Positions 24,501-34,600 of a DNA stretch of 64,000 bases are shown here, piece after piece. The position numbers and the translations under genes are program-made. The stretch lies in assembly GCA_964017155.1 (NCBI GenBank), contig OZ024865.1, forward strand, positions 20,487,402 through 20,551,401, in the 5' to 3' direction. The DNA is from Oasisia sp. SBJ-2009. Lineage: Eukaryota; Annelida; Polychaeta; Sabellida; Siboglinidae. The notes beneath the pieces were generated by a model that was not told where the DNA came from, ran no database searches, and worked only from the letters and a program-made list of their open reading frames with translations. Each line of letters begins with the position of its first letter. Position 1 is the stretch's first letter.

Positions 24501-27500
24501 TACTTTCCCAGTCACAACCCTCTATCCTCAGTTAAGGTACATGTCACAATCTGTTGTTTGCTAAATTAAGCCAGGAAGTCCATAATAAAATGCCTGTGTA
24601 GCCCTCAAAAGAGACATGCTAGTGACTGCTATGATCTTGTGAAGAAGTGTGACAACTCAAGCCAGTCTGGAGATCAGCATAGCATGGGGTCTGCTTGGAG
24701 CCGAGAACAAAAGGGATATTGACCTATCACTGTCAGGTGCTAATCCATCCCAGCCAGGACCCAGCTGCAATTTTTTTAATCAGTAGTTAGCACTGTTGGA
24801 AGACACATTGAAGTTGGGAATGGGATCAATGGGTATTTTGAAGGTTGACAAGAACTGTTGTGGTGAAAAGCGATTTGCTGTGAAGTCAAGGTAACTAGTT
24901 TTAGAGGGCATTACACGTGATCGTGTAACAAGGATGTTGATATTGGCTAGAATTGTTTTTGGAGTTTCTACGGCTGATTCAGCCCAGGCGAGTAGCAAAC
25001 GCAAGCAGGTCAAAAGACAACGCTTGGAGAAACAGACAATTAGGGCCAAATCCGTTTTGGGGCAAATCATCCGACTCCCCTTAGTTTACTTGGAATTGAA
25101 TGATAAACAGTTTGTTTATGTCAAGCACACTAGCTTTTCAGCATCAAAAGTACTCAAAGAAAATTAGGAAACGTTTTCTAAAATATAAACATTTGTGGGA
25201 TGATGTTGAATGAATGAATCAATGCAATGGAGTATCAAATGTATGCAAAGAAAGATAGTTATAACGGCAAAACTGAAGTGGGTCCCTCCATCTGGATTCT
25301 ACACACCAAGCCAAGACAGAAGTATACAATTAGTTCTAGTACAAGTGGCAAGCAAGCTGATGACGATGACAATGTGCATGTCTTTATTCCATTGATTAAT
25401 TACTTTGATTAATGACTAATTGAAATATATTTAAAGTATAATTTTAAGTATCATATAGTGTAGCAATTTTGGGAATATATCAGAGGCTTCACGGTGATCT
25501 CGGCCTGTTTCGGTGATCTCGGCCAGTGGGCAGCAGTGATCTCGGCCTGTGGGGAAGTGATCTCGGCCTGTGCGACAGTGATCTCGGCCTGTGCGACAGT
25601 GATCTCGGCCTGTATAGGGAGTGATGCTCACCATACCCTCACCAATATAATGAAGTGATATGATGGTACAGCATATGTATCATGTTGCAAAAATATGCAA
25701 TGCATAAAGAATCTGTGGCGATCAGTCGTTATTTCGTTCTTACTTATTGACTATTGATAAATCTCCAAGTGTTATCATTGAACTTTTTGAGCCTGCAATG
25801 CAATAAAAATGTTGTGACGATCCGCTAAGTTTTGAGCAATGAACCAATCTGTTTGAATGGATTCTGTTTGATAGTCTTCTTCTAAGAACCCCGTTACACG
25901 TAGTTAAATTTTTGGCATTATAACTACGCAACTGAGTTATTAATGCAATACACATTAATAAAAAGGGTAGAATGCGTGGCAATTTAATTTTTTCGCAATA
26001 GTCCTTTTCTTATTGTTTCTATTTGATTTGTGTCCGTTGGGAAGGTGCGAGCATAATCGACTCCCAATTGTTGCTGAGCTATATTGAGCACATCTTTTCG
26101 TTTGTCTTTGATTTATGGGCTGTGTGAACGTGTTTTGAGGCACGCCATAGTAATCGGCTGTCTACTCGTGTATTGCGTTATTGAGCAGATTCCTCCTTTC
26201 ATGTTTTTCTTTGATTTGTTAAGACACATGGAAACAATGTACGGCAATTGACTTAACACCCTTAATGTTGTTTATTGTTTCACAGAGCCGTTACTTTAAA
26301 AGGTGTAATAATTGCATGCAGCGTAGATTTTAAAGCATTCCAGGGCTCTGAGGCATCTCAAGTACAACATAAATTATATTCGGAAGCAGAAAACATGTAT
26401 GACATCTTCCTCGTTTTAAACACATACGCACGCGCGCATACACAGGCATGCTCGCACATAAGCACACAAGCGACTTGCAAGCAGGAAAATAGCATCGATC
26501 ATGCACAAGTTTAAACTATTAGAACAATCGACACTTAAAATTATATAATCAACAGTAAGCCAATCTAACTACAAACGCAAAGGCATAAAATTAATGCTAT
26601 AAAGACGCTGTGACAATCATTTGTGATCTAATTTTTATTTATTTCCTAATAATAAAGTTATTAATGCAATACACAACAATGATAATGTGTAGACGGCGTG
26701 GTAAGTTGATTCACAATAGTTTATATTAAATTTGATTTGTATCCTTTGGGAGTGGCGAACATAATCGACTTGCTTTGCTATATTGGGCACATCTTTCTTT
26801 GATGTATGAACGTTTTAAGGCAGGCCATATAGTAATCGGCTGTCTACTCGTGCACTGCGGTATTGAGCAGATTCTTTCTTTCATGATTTTTCTTTGATTT
26901 GTTAAGACGCATGGAAACCATGTAGAGCAATTGAGTTAACAGTATTGTTGTTGTTGCGTTGTTTATGGTTTTACAGCTGTGACTTTAAACGATGTAATCA
27001 CGTCATGAGCACATATGAAATAAGTCGTTGGGCTCGACCGCAGAAAGCTTTCATTTACTCAAAGCTCTACACTTGGGTGAGAAATGCCTCCATTTGATGT
27101 TGGCGAGTAACAACAAAAGAAATCCGTTATGCCTAATCCCTTTCTTCCGATGCCATCATTAAAGAGGAGCTGAGCAAATCTGGCGTGTCAAATTTGATAT
27201 ACACAGTTACTATTTTTTAAACACAGAACTCCTACAAGAGACAGCAAATTGGCATGCATTTTCTCAAAATAAATGGTTTTGGACAAACGTCTTTCCGTTA
27301 TACAGTCATAAGCCACAGGAACAACTTGTAATCAATAATTTGCACACAATGACCTCAACGTCATAACCCTCACACATATTTAGAAACACGTACGCAAGAA
27401 CAACGACGCCGAAGGATGGCATCACGGGTTCAATGCAAGAGCGAAACCGTTGATGCCATTCTATCAACAATAAATTGCACAGGCATGCATGCATATGCAT

Positions 27501-29170
27501 TGGGAACAAGTTGTGATCAATCAATGATTTTACACACCATGTATACCTTTATCCACACACATAATATTATTTACATATACATCTTAGATAAGAATACAAA
27601 CGAGTAAAACAATTGTGTAATGGTAAAATAATTTGTACGTACAATTCGCTTGTGTTAAACGTCAAAAATAAAGACGACGGCATGTACTTCGATACACGCA
27701 AGAGCTAGCGAGAGAGACTGCACACCCTAGACGCTTGATGATTACCCGTGAGATTATGATCCTTCTGAGAGAAAATCTTTAAAATATACACTCATGCAAC
27801 CAGCAACAAAAGGTAAAGCCACTACAAGCCTCCGTCTACTCCACTTGAAAGACCTTTATTTATGCTATACGCTGTATTTAAAAAGGACAAAACAAAGGAA
27901 AGATGGAAATAGACAGAGATCGCTGTTGTACTGTTGTACAAAATAAAAAAACAGACCGCTGATGAAAACAATTCTTATCAACCATGCAACGTTAGGTATA
28001 CTTAACACAAAAACACTGGCCGAGTTCACCGAAAACAGGCCGAGATCACTTCCCCACAGGCCGAGATCACTGCCGTATATGCCGAGGTCACTTGCCGATT
28101 TAACCGAAAACAGGCCGAGATCAATTCCCCACAGGCCGAGATCACTGCCGTACAGGCCGAGGTCACTTGCCGATTTAACCGAAAACAGGCCGAGATCAAT
28201 TCACCACAGGCCGAGATCACTGCCGCACATTGGCCGAGTTCACCGAAAAAGGCCGAGATCACTTAGGCCGAGATCGCGAAAGGCCGAGATCACCGGGTAC
28301 CTATCAGAGTACGGGTCAAAATTGCTGCATAATGTTATTTTTTGTAAAGTAGTAACAGATTACACTGACTGAGGTCGCAAAATTTCCCGAATATTAATTA
28401 TTATCTACTAAAATTTTTAATATAAATATATAGGAAAGTATACGCAAAAAAAGGTACCCAATATGTAAGTCGAAGCAGAATGGATAAATATTATTAGTTT
28501 TACACATTGATATTATATATGAAACTTGAAAGATTGTTACACAGCAAAAGTAAGTTTGAAAATGTTTCCAAAAAATACTCAATAAGTATTGTGTACTAAA
28601 AAGAATACTATATTTCCCAACATATTCATAAGTCTAAGACTAAGTCCCTAAGGCTAAGAAAAATCATGAGATTACAGGTCGCCCGCACCCGTTGCAGATA
28701 CGGTTGATTTGAGCCCGTGCGAACGCAAGTTGGCAGAACTTCGACGATTGCAGAAACAGACGATTCGGTTAAAGAGGGGCCGAATCTGTTTTGGGCCGAA
28801 TCACCCGAATCCCGCGGCGCTGGGCATGGACGGATGGTGGCCACGCGCTGAAACACATGTACAGTTTATTGGATGCCCTATTATCGCCCAAGAAGCACTG
28901 CTTCGAATACCTTTGCGTTCGTGTTGTTTTCCATACTCTTCCAGACTTTGGTTTTCCTCTTGGTACGACTGTTGAACTCTCATTTGTGCGTGGTAATTGC
29001 AGTGATGTTTTATATACTACGCCGCCACTTTCATTCGGCGTCGAGTGCGTACTTACAATTACATCGCCATCGGTTTTAGTATTTGTTCTGTTGTCACAGT
29101 CTTTGCTATCAAGTTTATTCGTTTTGACTTTGTGCCCTTTCAGTTTCGTCATTCCTTTGGATTTTGTCAT
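21523..29170 (-). CDS. CCDC86: CCDC86 / Cgr1-family nucleolar protein (4 exons)
   Basis: Joined exons on the minus strand: 29170-28911, 23482-23353, 22735-22661, 21588-21523. All introns are GT-AG and phases close (260+130+75+66 nt = 176 residues plus stop). Exon 1 holds a Lys/Thr-rich start and PRGKPKSGRVWK. Exon 2 gives LKTSWGQKMKIRTEAKAVKA. Exon 3 is a basic helix ending NQRKAEIVQP. Exon 4 gives IKNTAKIKRMKKKQLRMIAK. These match in order the conserved C-terminal half of vertebrate CCDC86 and yeast Cgr1, nucleolar proteins linked to 60S rRNA processing; vertebrate CCDC86 also coats mitotic chromosomes. The protein is shorter than vertebrate CCDC86 (about 360 residues), lacking a long acidic N-terminus. 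The start is the first Met of the open frame; another in-frame Met lies six codons later. Intron 1 is 5.4 kb and holds a TIR element. Confidence 0.88.
22661..22735 (-). CDS. CCDC86: CCDC86 exon 3
   Basis: 75 bp, phase 0 on both sides, acceptor TTGTAG and donor GTGAGT. Encodes a highly charged helix (MKHARRELNKKRREEN and on) in the predicted coiled coil. Confidence 0.88.
23353..23482 (-). CDS. CCDC86: CCDC86 exon 2
   Basis: 130 bp between acceptor TGTTGCAG and donor GTGCCA. It encodes the TSWGQKMK segment (vertebrate TSWQRKMK), the best-conserved Cgr1-family landmark. Confidence 0.88.
24960..25078 (+). repeat. Dispersed repeat, copy 1
   Basis: Diverged direct copy of the sequence at 28700-28815. 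Both contain GCGA...AACGCAAG, AGAAACAGAC, AATCNGTTTTGGG and AATCANCCGA in the same order. The two copies bracket the 2.9-kb TIR element. Family unknown. Confidence 0.6.
25935..26270 (+). repeat. Internal direct duplication of the TIR element, copy 1
   Basis: Shares with 26650-26945 the ordered blocks GTTATTAATGCAATACAC, ATAATCGACT, ATTGAGCA, GTAATCGGCTGTCTACTCGT and TTTCTTTGATTTGTTAAGAC. The offset is about 710 bp. No coding potential. Confidence 0.8.
26650..26945 (+). repeat. Internal direct duplication of the TIR element, copy 2
   Basis: Second copy of the 25935-26270 segment, slightly shorter through small deletions. The rest of the interior (26950-28000) is AT-rich and featureless. Confidence 0.8.
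28700..28815 (+). repeat. Dispersed repeat, copy 2
   Basis: Related to 24960-25078 and in the same orientation. It lies about 95 bp inside intron 1 from the CCDC86 exon 1 donor. Confidence 0.6.
28911..29170 (-). CDS. CCDC86: CCDC86 exon 1 coding part
   Basis: 260 bp from ATG to donor GTATTC. The first 75 residues are low-complexity and polar (MTKSKGMTKLKGHKVKTNKL and on), then VPRGKPKSGRVWK. The phase-2 end (AG) plus the C opening exon 2 forms a Ser codon, so the join is exact. Confidence 0.85.
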
Positions 29171-29465
29171 GTTTCTATAGCGTTTACATTCACACTAATC
29201 CAACGGCAAAAAATAAACAACTGCATCAACACGTGCCTACGACCGAGTAGCCGCGACTACCCAAGTTCCGTAAGATGGCAGCACTTTCTAGCACCTCAAA
29301 TCCACCTGGTAGCGTTTTGCTCAGCCGATGTTGTCACCAGGGCGGCCTTACGCCAGATCGATGGATTTGAGACGCTCGAGATCATTTGTTTTTCAAGCCG
29401 AATTTGAAATAAATTTAGTAAGGATACCCTTTCTATCAGACAATACTAAAAAAAAAGTATTGAAA
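29171..29465. promoter_or_regulatory. Probable CCDC86 5' flank
   Basis: Upstream of the CCDC86 start. It contains the sequence ATGGCAGCACTTTC, also present as GTGGCAGCACTTTC in the RSRC2 5' flank (31455-31470). This is a shared motif or dispersed repeat. No TATA box is evident. Promoter role is inferred from position only. Confidence 0.35.
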
Positions 29466-29467
29466 AT

Positions 29468-29665
29468 ATGAGTTATATTCACACAATAATAAACAGAACT
29501 AGAAATGTGCCGTCGTTTATGAAGCAGGAATTATGGCAGGACAAGCCTCGTTTATCCAACCCCAGGTTCCGTGAGGTAACATCACTTTATACGAAAAACA
29601 TTCAAAAGCCAGCTAATTTACCAGACTATCTTCTCGGCAAAGTTACCAGCCGATCGAGCGACAGG
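29468..29665 (+). other. Candidate unassigned exon, divergent from CCDC86
   Basis: Open frame of 66 codons starting MSYIHTIINRTRNVPSFMKQ and running into a strong donor, GACAG|GTAAGTG, at 29665. It lies about 300 bp from the CCDC86 start in the opposite direction, as expected for a divergent first exon. I do not recognise the peptide and no downstream partner exon was found. It could be chance. Confidence 0.25.
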
Positions 29666-29971
29666 TAAGTGAATGCTCGTAGATCGTTCGCGCTACATCC
29701 ATGTTTCAATAAAGAACAACTCCCTCGCCATCACCACAGTCAAAAACACGCAGGCTGGGCCTGGGAAGATGTCAATGCTGAATAATTCTTCTCACGTGCA
29801 GCAGATATATAGGGCACACGAAGACCAGGGGCCCACGAAAATATCTGAGCATAATTTTGTATAGCCTGAATTATCCCTCACTTGCTTGGTAATACATGAT
29901 TCGCCACTTTTGTACATTTTAATCTGCTGTGGACTCACGTGGATTTCAACGATATAATTAAGTTTGCCTAA

Positions 29972-30032
<61 letters not shown>

Positions 30033-30395
30033 TGTGCGCGTGTGCGCGTGTGCGTGCGTGCGTGCGCGTGCGTCCGATGTGCGTGCGGTGTGCGTGCGGT
30101 GTGCGTGCGGTGTGCGTGCGGTGTGCGTGCGGTGCGCGTGCGGTGTGCGCGTGCGGTGTGCGCGTGCGGTGTGCGCGTGCGGTGTGCGCGTGCGGTGTGC
30201 GGTGTGCGCGTGCGGTGTGCGCGTGCGGTGTGCGGTGTGCGGTGTGCGGTGTGCGGTGTGCGCGTGCGGTGTGTGCGTGCGGTGCGCGTGCGGTGTGTGC
30301 GTGCGGTGTGCGCGTGCGGTGTGCGGTGTGCGCGTGCGGTGTGCGCGTGCGGTGTGCGTGCGGCGTTCGCGCGTGCGCGCGTGCGTGTGTGTGAC
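29972..30395. repeat. (TG)n tract and CG-rich TGCGCG/TGCGGT minisatellite
   Basis: A (TG)n run of about 55 bp passes into about 370 bp of GTGCGGTGTGCGCGTGCGG-type repeats. It is nearly all alternating purine-pyrimidine, broken only by GG steps. All ORFs of 140-170 codons here are repeat artefacts. Confidence 0.95.
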
Positions 30396-30519
30396 TATGG
30401 CCTGTTTGACCGGATACGGTCGAATAGGCCATATGAATAGGTTAATAAAGAATCCGTAAATGTACATCAGAGTGTTAGTTAATCATTCAGCGTTACCCCC
30501 GACATATTCCCAGATAGCA

Positions 30520-30740
30520 TGCCAATCTGCTAACGTTAATGTAACGTTAGCAGAAACGACGATTTAACGTTTAGAAGAACGTTTTTAACGTTATTTTGCT
30601 CATTTTAATCTAATGCTTCAATGATAACCAAACAAAAAAACTAACGTTTCGGGAATGTTAGCGATTTAACCGTAGCTAAAAAACAAACGGTCATACAAAT
30701 TATAACCAAATGCAAACGTTACTGTAACGTTTGCAAGCTA
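30520..30740. repeat. AACGTT-rich segment with two hairpins
   Basis: About eight AACGTT hexamers in 220 bp. The first hairpin, 30527-30553, has perfect 12-bp arms (CTGCTAACGTTA, inverse at right) with a 3-bp loop. The second, 30711-30735, has 11-bp arms (TGCAAACGTTA). Possibly a small MITE. Confidence 0.6.
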
Positions 30741-31592
30741 ATGAGCTATCTCGGTTTATATTTTAAAAAAATATTATGAAAAAAAATAGTAGTGAGTCTT
30801 AGCATATACTCGTGAAGCCCCGAAACCGACCCGGCATAGATATAATGATTTTTTTACACAACTTTTTATTCCACACCAATATTTTCAGTAGATGCAACAT
30901 TTTACTCTATAATATACTCAAACACAGTCTTCCAGCTTCCTGGTCACAAGAAATGGGCTAAATTCAATACCAAGAAGTGCTCTCTTTCTGATAAAAAGTG
31001 GTATTATATACATCGGAAATAATAAAGATATATAAAAATTTAAAATAATATTTTGTGAACTTTATAATAATCTTGTGGAATAATTTAAATGAGATTGCAT
31101 GGAAGTATCTGATTTTGTATGTGCTGCCTAGTGCCTACATCGTTCACGGCGGTAACGCACGCCTGCATCGGCGCATGTTGTCTCTAGCTGTTTTTGGTCG
31201 AAGGTCATTTAAATTTTAAATTTTTATATTATTACACAATCATTTGATGGCGCATTCGATATAGGTATAGTCTACTTGGCGATTAACAATAGCAAATGTC
31301 GGGTATTCAATAGTGACTGTGTCATATTAGTTCGCTAAGGGGCTTTGCAATGGGAAAGGTTGGGAGTCTTGATTAATCCTTAATTTTTGGCAACTTTATT
31401 AGGAACCTGTGAACCTTTCTTGTACGATTCGGTTACCCGTTATTATGTGCCGTGAGGTGGCAGCACTTTCGAGCCTCACTTCTCGGTGAAGTAACGCAGC
31501 CAAGCGAGAGTCAGATTAGGCGAGACTAGCGCGTAATCCGCGAAAACGAGGCTGTGCAATCTTCATCCGGGTATTTCGTCAACTCCGTAAAA
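30741..31592. promoter_or_regulatory. Upstream region of RSRC2
   Basis: AT-rich to about 31400, then a more balanced 150-bp stretch before the ATG, with GGCAGCACTTTCGAGCC at 31457-31473 and AAAATGG as start context. The promoter is inferred from position; no TATA box is obvious. Confidence 0.35.
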
Positions 31593-31661
31593 ATGGAGAC
31601 GTTGGTGGGTTATGCCAGTGAAGAAAGCGAAAATTCACCGCAGATAAAACGTGATTCAGAG
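31593..31661 (+). CDS. RSRC2: RSRC2 first coding exon (probable)
   Basis: ATG in context AAAATGG, 23 codons, donor GAG|GTATAAG, phase 0, which fits exon 2 (GAG GAC). The peptide METLVGYASEESE is typical of spliceosomal-protein N-termini. No homology with vertebrate RSRC2 can be claimed for this segment. Confidence 0.6.
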
Positions 31662-34600
31662 GTATAAGCTTTTATCAGCAGTAGAATAAAGAACGTAATC
31701 ATTGCACTTTTTTTTTCGGTGAATTTCTTCCGATTGTGTAGGAAATGTACACGTTTATAGGTATTTTTACTATGTTCGCACCAGAATAGTAAAATGGCCA
31801 ACTGAGCTGGTGATACTGATAGTCATACTTACGATAGTGAATACTGGTACTTGGAATGGTATGGGAACTCTGAATAGATCAGTAGGATCAGCCTGCAATC
31901 GGCCTCTGGGCACTTTCGCAGAATTCGGACCCACCTCAGTTTTGCTAAACTACTTCTTTGCCAACATTTGATACTTTATTTTCTTAATTCAATCATTTAA
32001 CATAAATCTTGCGCATATTTATGTTTTATGAACAGCGCGTCTTACTCTTAGCAGACTTTTGAGGTCGAAAAGAAACTGGGCACTTATGTACAAGTCGGAC
32101 CCACCTCAATTTGTCATAACTGTATTTTTGCCAACATTTGATACTTGATTTTGTTAATTCAATCAATTATAATCATCTTGCACATATTTATGTTTTATAA
32201 ACAGCGCGTCTTAGGCTCTTAGCAGACTTTTGAGGTCGAAAAGACACAGCGGTCGGCATAAACAAACTGTTTATCGCTCATTCCATGTGCACAGTGCAGT
32301 AATATGCACCGCTGCGCTTGCGACTGGCACAAATCACGCTGTCTTTTCGACCTCAAAAGTATGCCAAGACGCGCTGTTTATAAAACATAAATATGCGCAA
32401 GATGGTTATAATTGGTTGAATTAACAAAATCAGATGTTGGCAAAAATACAGAACTTTATAATGGCAAAATTTAAGTGGGTCCGACTTGTACATAAGTGCC
32501 AGAAACTGTTTATTGCTCATTTCATGTGCATGGCACTGTAACATGCACCGCTGCGCTTGTGACAAATCGCGCTGTCTTTTTTGACCTCAAAAGTATGCTA
32601 AGGTTATAAAACATAAATATGCGCAAGATGATTTTAATTGTGTGAATTAACTAAATCAAGTATCAAATGTTGGCAAAGATACAGTTATAATGGCAAAATT
32701 ATGATGGGTCCGAATTCTGCATAAGTGCCGGCATCTGCCCATCAGCTTCAATTCTTCATTACTTTGGTGTAGTAATCAGGAAGTTTCCCAGTGGTGACTG
32801 AGTTAGTGAGTAAATAAAATTGTAAACCCTTATCATGGGTAGAACTACCCACTAGTCCGCTAGTCTGTACACTAGTAACGATAAGGGCGGACTAGTAAAC
32901 CTGCCTAATAACTAGTCCGGTTGTCTAGTAAAGGTCAATGTGTCATCCAACCCACCCTACATCAATCAATCAAGTCTTTGTAGTCACAGTGACCCTAACC
33001 CCAACCCATCCACAGGCTGGGGGGTGTAGTAACTAAATCCCAAGTCATTAAAACGTTGATAAATTGTTGCCAGTGAGCAACTGGCTATGTACAGCAGCTT
33101 CCTTTTCTGATAAATGATAACAGCCACCAGCTATGAACTTGTCTGGGCACTATTTGTAAGATTAACTGTTCTTTGATGTCTATAATTTTCTCGTGTGATA
33201 TTTTTATTTTCCAGGATTACAGTCCAGTAGATAATTTTTTCATAACACTGTAATGTGAGCTAAATTCCCAAAATGATTAGAAATATAGAAATATATGATA
33301 TAGAAAATTAATAATGGTAGGGTGATACTGCTGGTCAATGTGTGCAATTGGCATTCTTTTTCAATTGCGCAGTTTTTAATACAGATCATATCTTCACTTT
33401 TTAATTAATTACTTTTGTTATTTCTGTATTATTTCTTTGGTACCTTTATAAAAAGTGCATTGTTATTTAACTGGGGGTTGCAATATGTACTATTTTTTTA
33501 GTTTAACCCTGCGACCGGCCAGCGAAAATTCAGTTTTGCATGCTGTTACAATAAAAATCATAACTCTGCAAATACTTATCGTAAAAATGTGAATTATATA
33601 TCATTTTACTGCCAAATGAATTCTTTATTATAATAAAATTATATTATCTCTATTATGACAGACAATCACGGTGATATTATTAGCTGAACATCATCCAAAA
33701 AAATATGAAAAAAAGTAACGCACTATCCCGTTCCTAAATAATTACTGAAGGGACACATTTCCTACTTCCAGTGAGACAAACGTAGCCATACATATTAGCT
33801 CCGAAATAAAACAAAAATGAATCAAATCCGTTGAGAACTTTTATTTTTATGAATTTTTTTCTACATCGCGCTAGGCCATTTTAGGCCGGCCGATTGCTGC
33901 TACATTCGCTGCCGGCGCAAACCCGCGGCGTGGCCGGTGAGATGTTGCGCTGACAAATGGTCGAATTTTCACACCAAAAAGCATCCAAAGTTGTTCTAAC
34001 TATTTGAACTAGTATAATAGACACATTCTTGAATACTGTCAGTTGTCTTGTCGAAACATAGACGCGGTAACTTGAGATATTCCGAAGTAAACGTTTGGAT
34101 CTGGAAACTCCTTCGACAAGACTGGCCGCCATCTTGTTGTTTACGTCTGGGCCGGCTGGAAGATGACGCGGTGTTTGAAAGCTTGCTTCTGATTCGCTGG
34201 ACCGGTTTCATTCACATGTTTATTTTTCCCTGATTGGGCAAGAACAGAGCTTTCTATTGGTACCACGCATGTGGGGGTCGGGCCTTTATGAATGGGTGCG
34301 TAAATTCGTCACGGCAGGCGTAGTAAACCACCCAAATTTGGGCATAAAATGTATCACGTGTTTTGTCCGGCCGCGTGTAACTCGCTGTCATTCAAACTGC
34401 TCATGAATAAATATACACCATTTTGAAAAATCTGTCAGCTATCCGATGATGCCAAATGTGCGGGGGTCGGTTTCTGATTACGCAAACGAAAAATGTGTTT
34501 GTGCGGGAAGGTGTCTAGGGCCGATTAATCGGCTAGGGCCGATTAATCGGCCCTGGCCGGTCCCAGGGTTAAAAACAAATTGGAACGACTTAAGTTTGGA

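Larger units (their letters stand above)
25459..28332. mobile_element. 2.9-kb non-autonomous TIR element with GGCCGAGATCAC subterminal repeats
   Basis: The left end carries six copies of GTGATCTCGGCC (25494-25610). The right end carries about a dozen inverted copies, GGCCGAGATCAC and variants (28018-28300). Outside these, CAATTTTG...TATCAGA at the left matches the inverse of TATCAGA...CAAAATTG at the right, so the ends are true inverted repeats. The outer limits are approximate and no clear target-site duplication was found. The interior has no transposase-like ORF, so it is a non-autonomous DNA transposon. It lies in intron 1 of CCDC86. The superfamily is unassigned. Confidence 0.8.

Noticed and set aside
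29958..30467. Overlapping ORFs of 140-169 codons on both strands (Cys/Val and His/Thr repeats)
   Set aside because: Translated TG/CG microsatellite.
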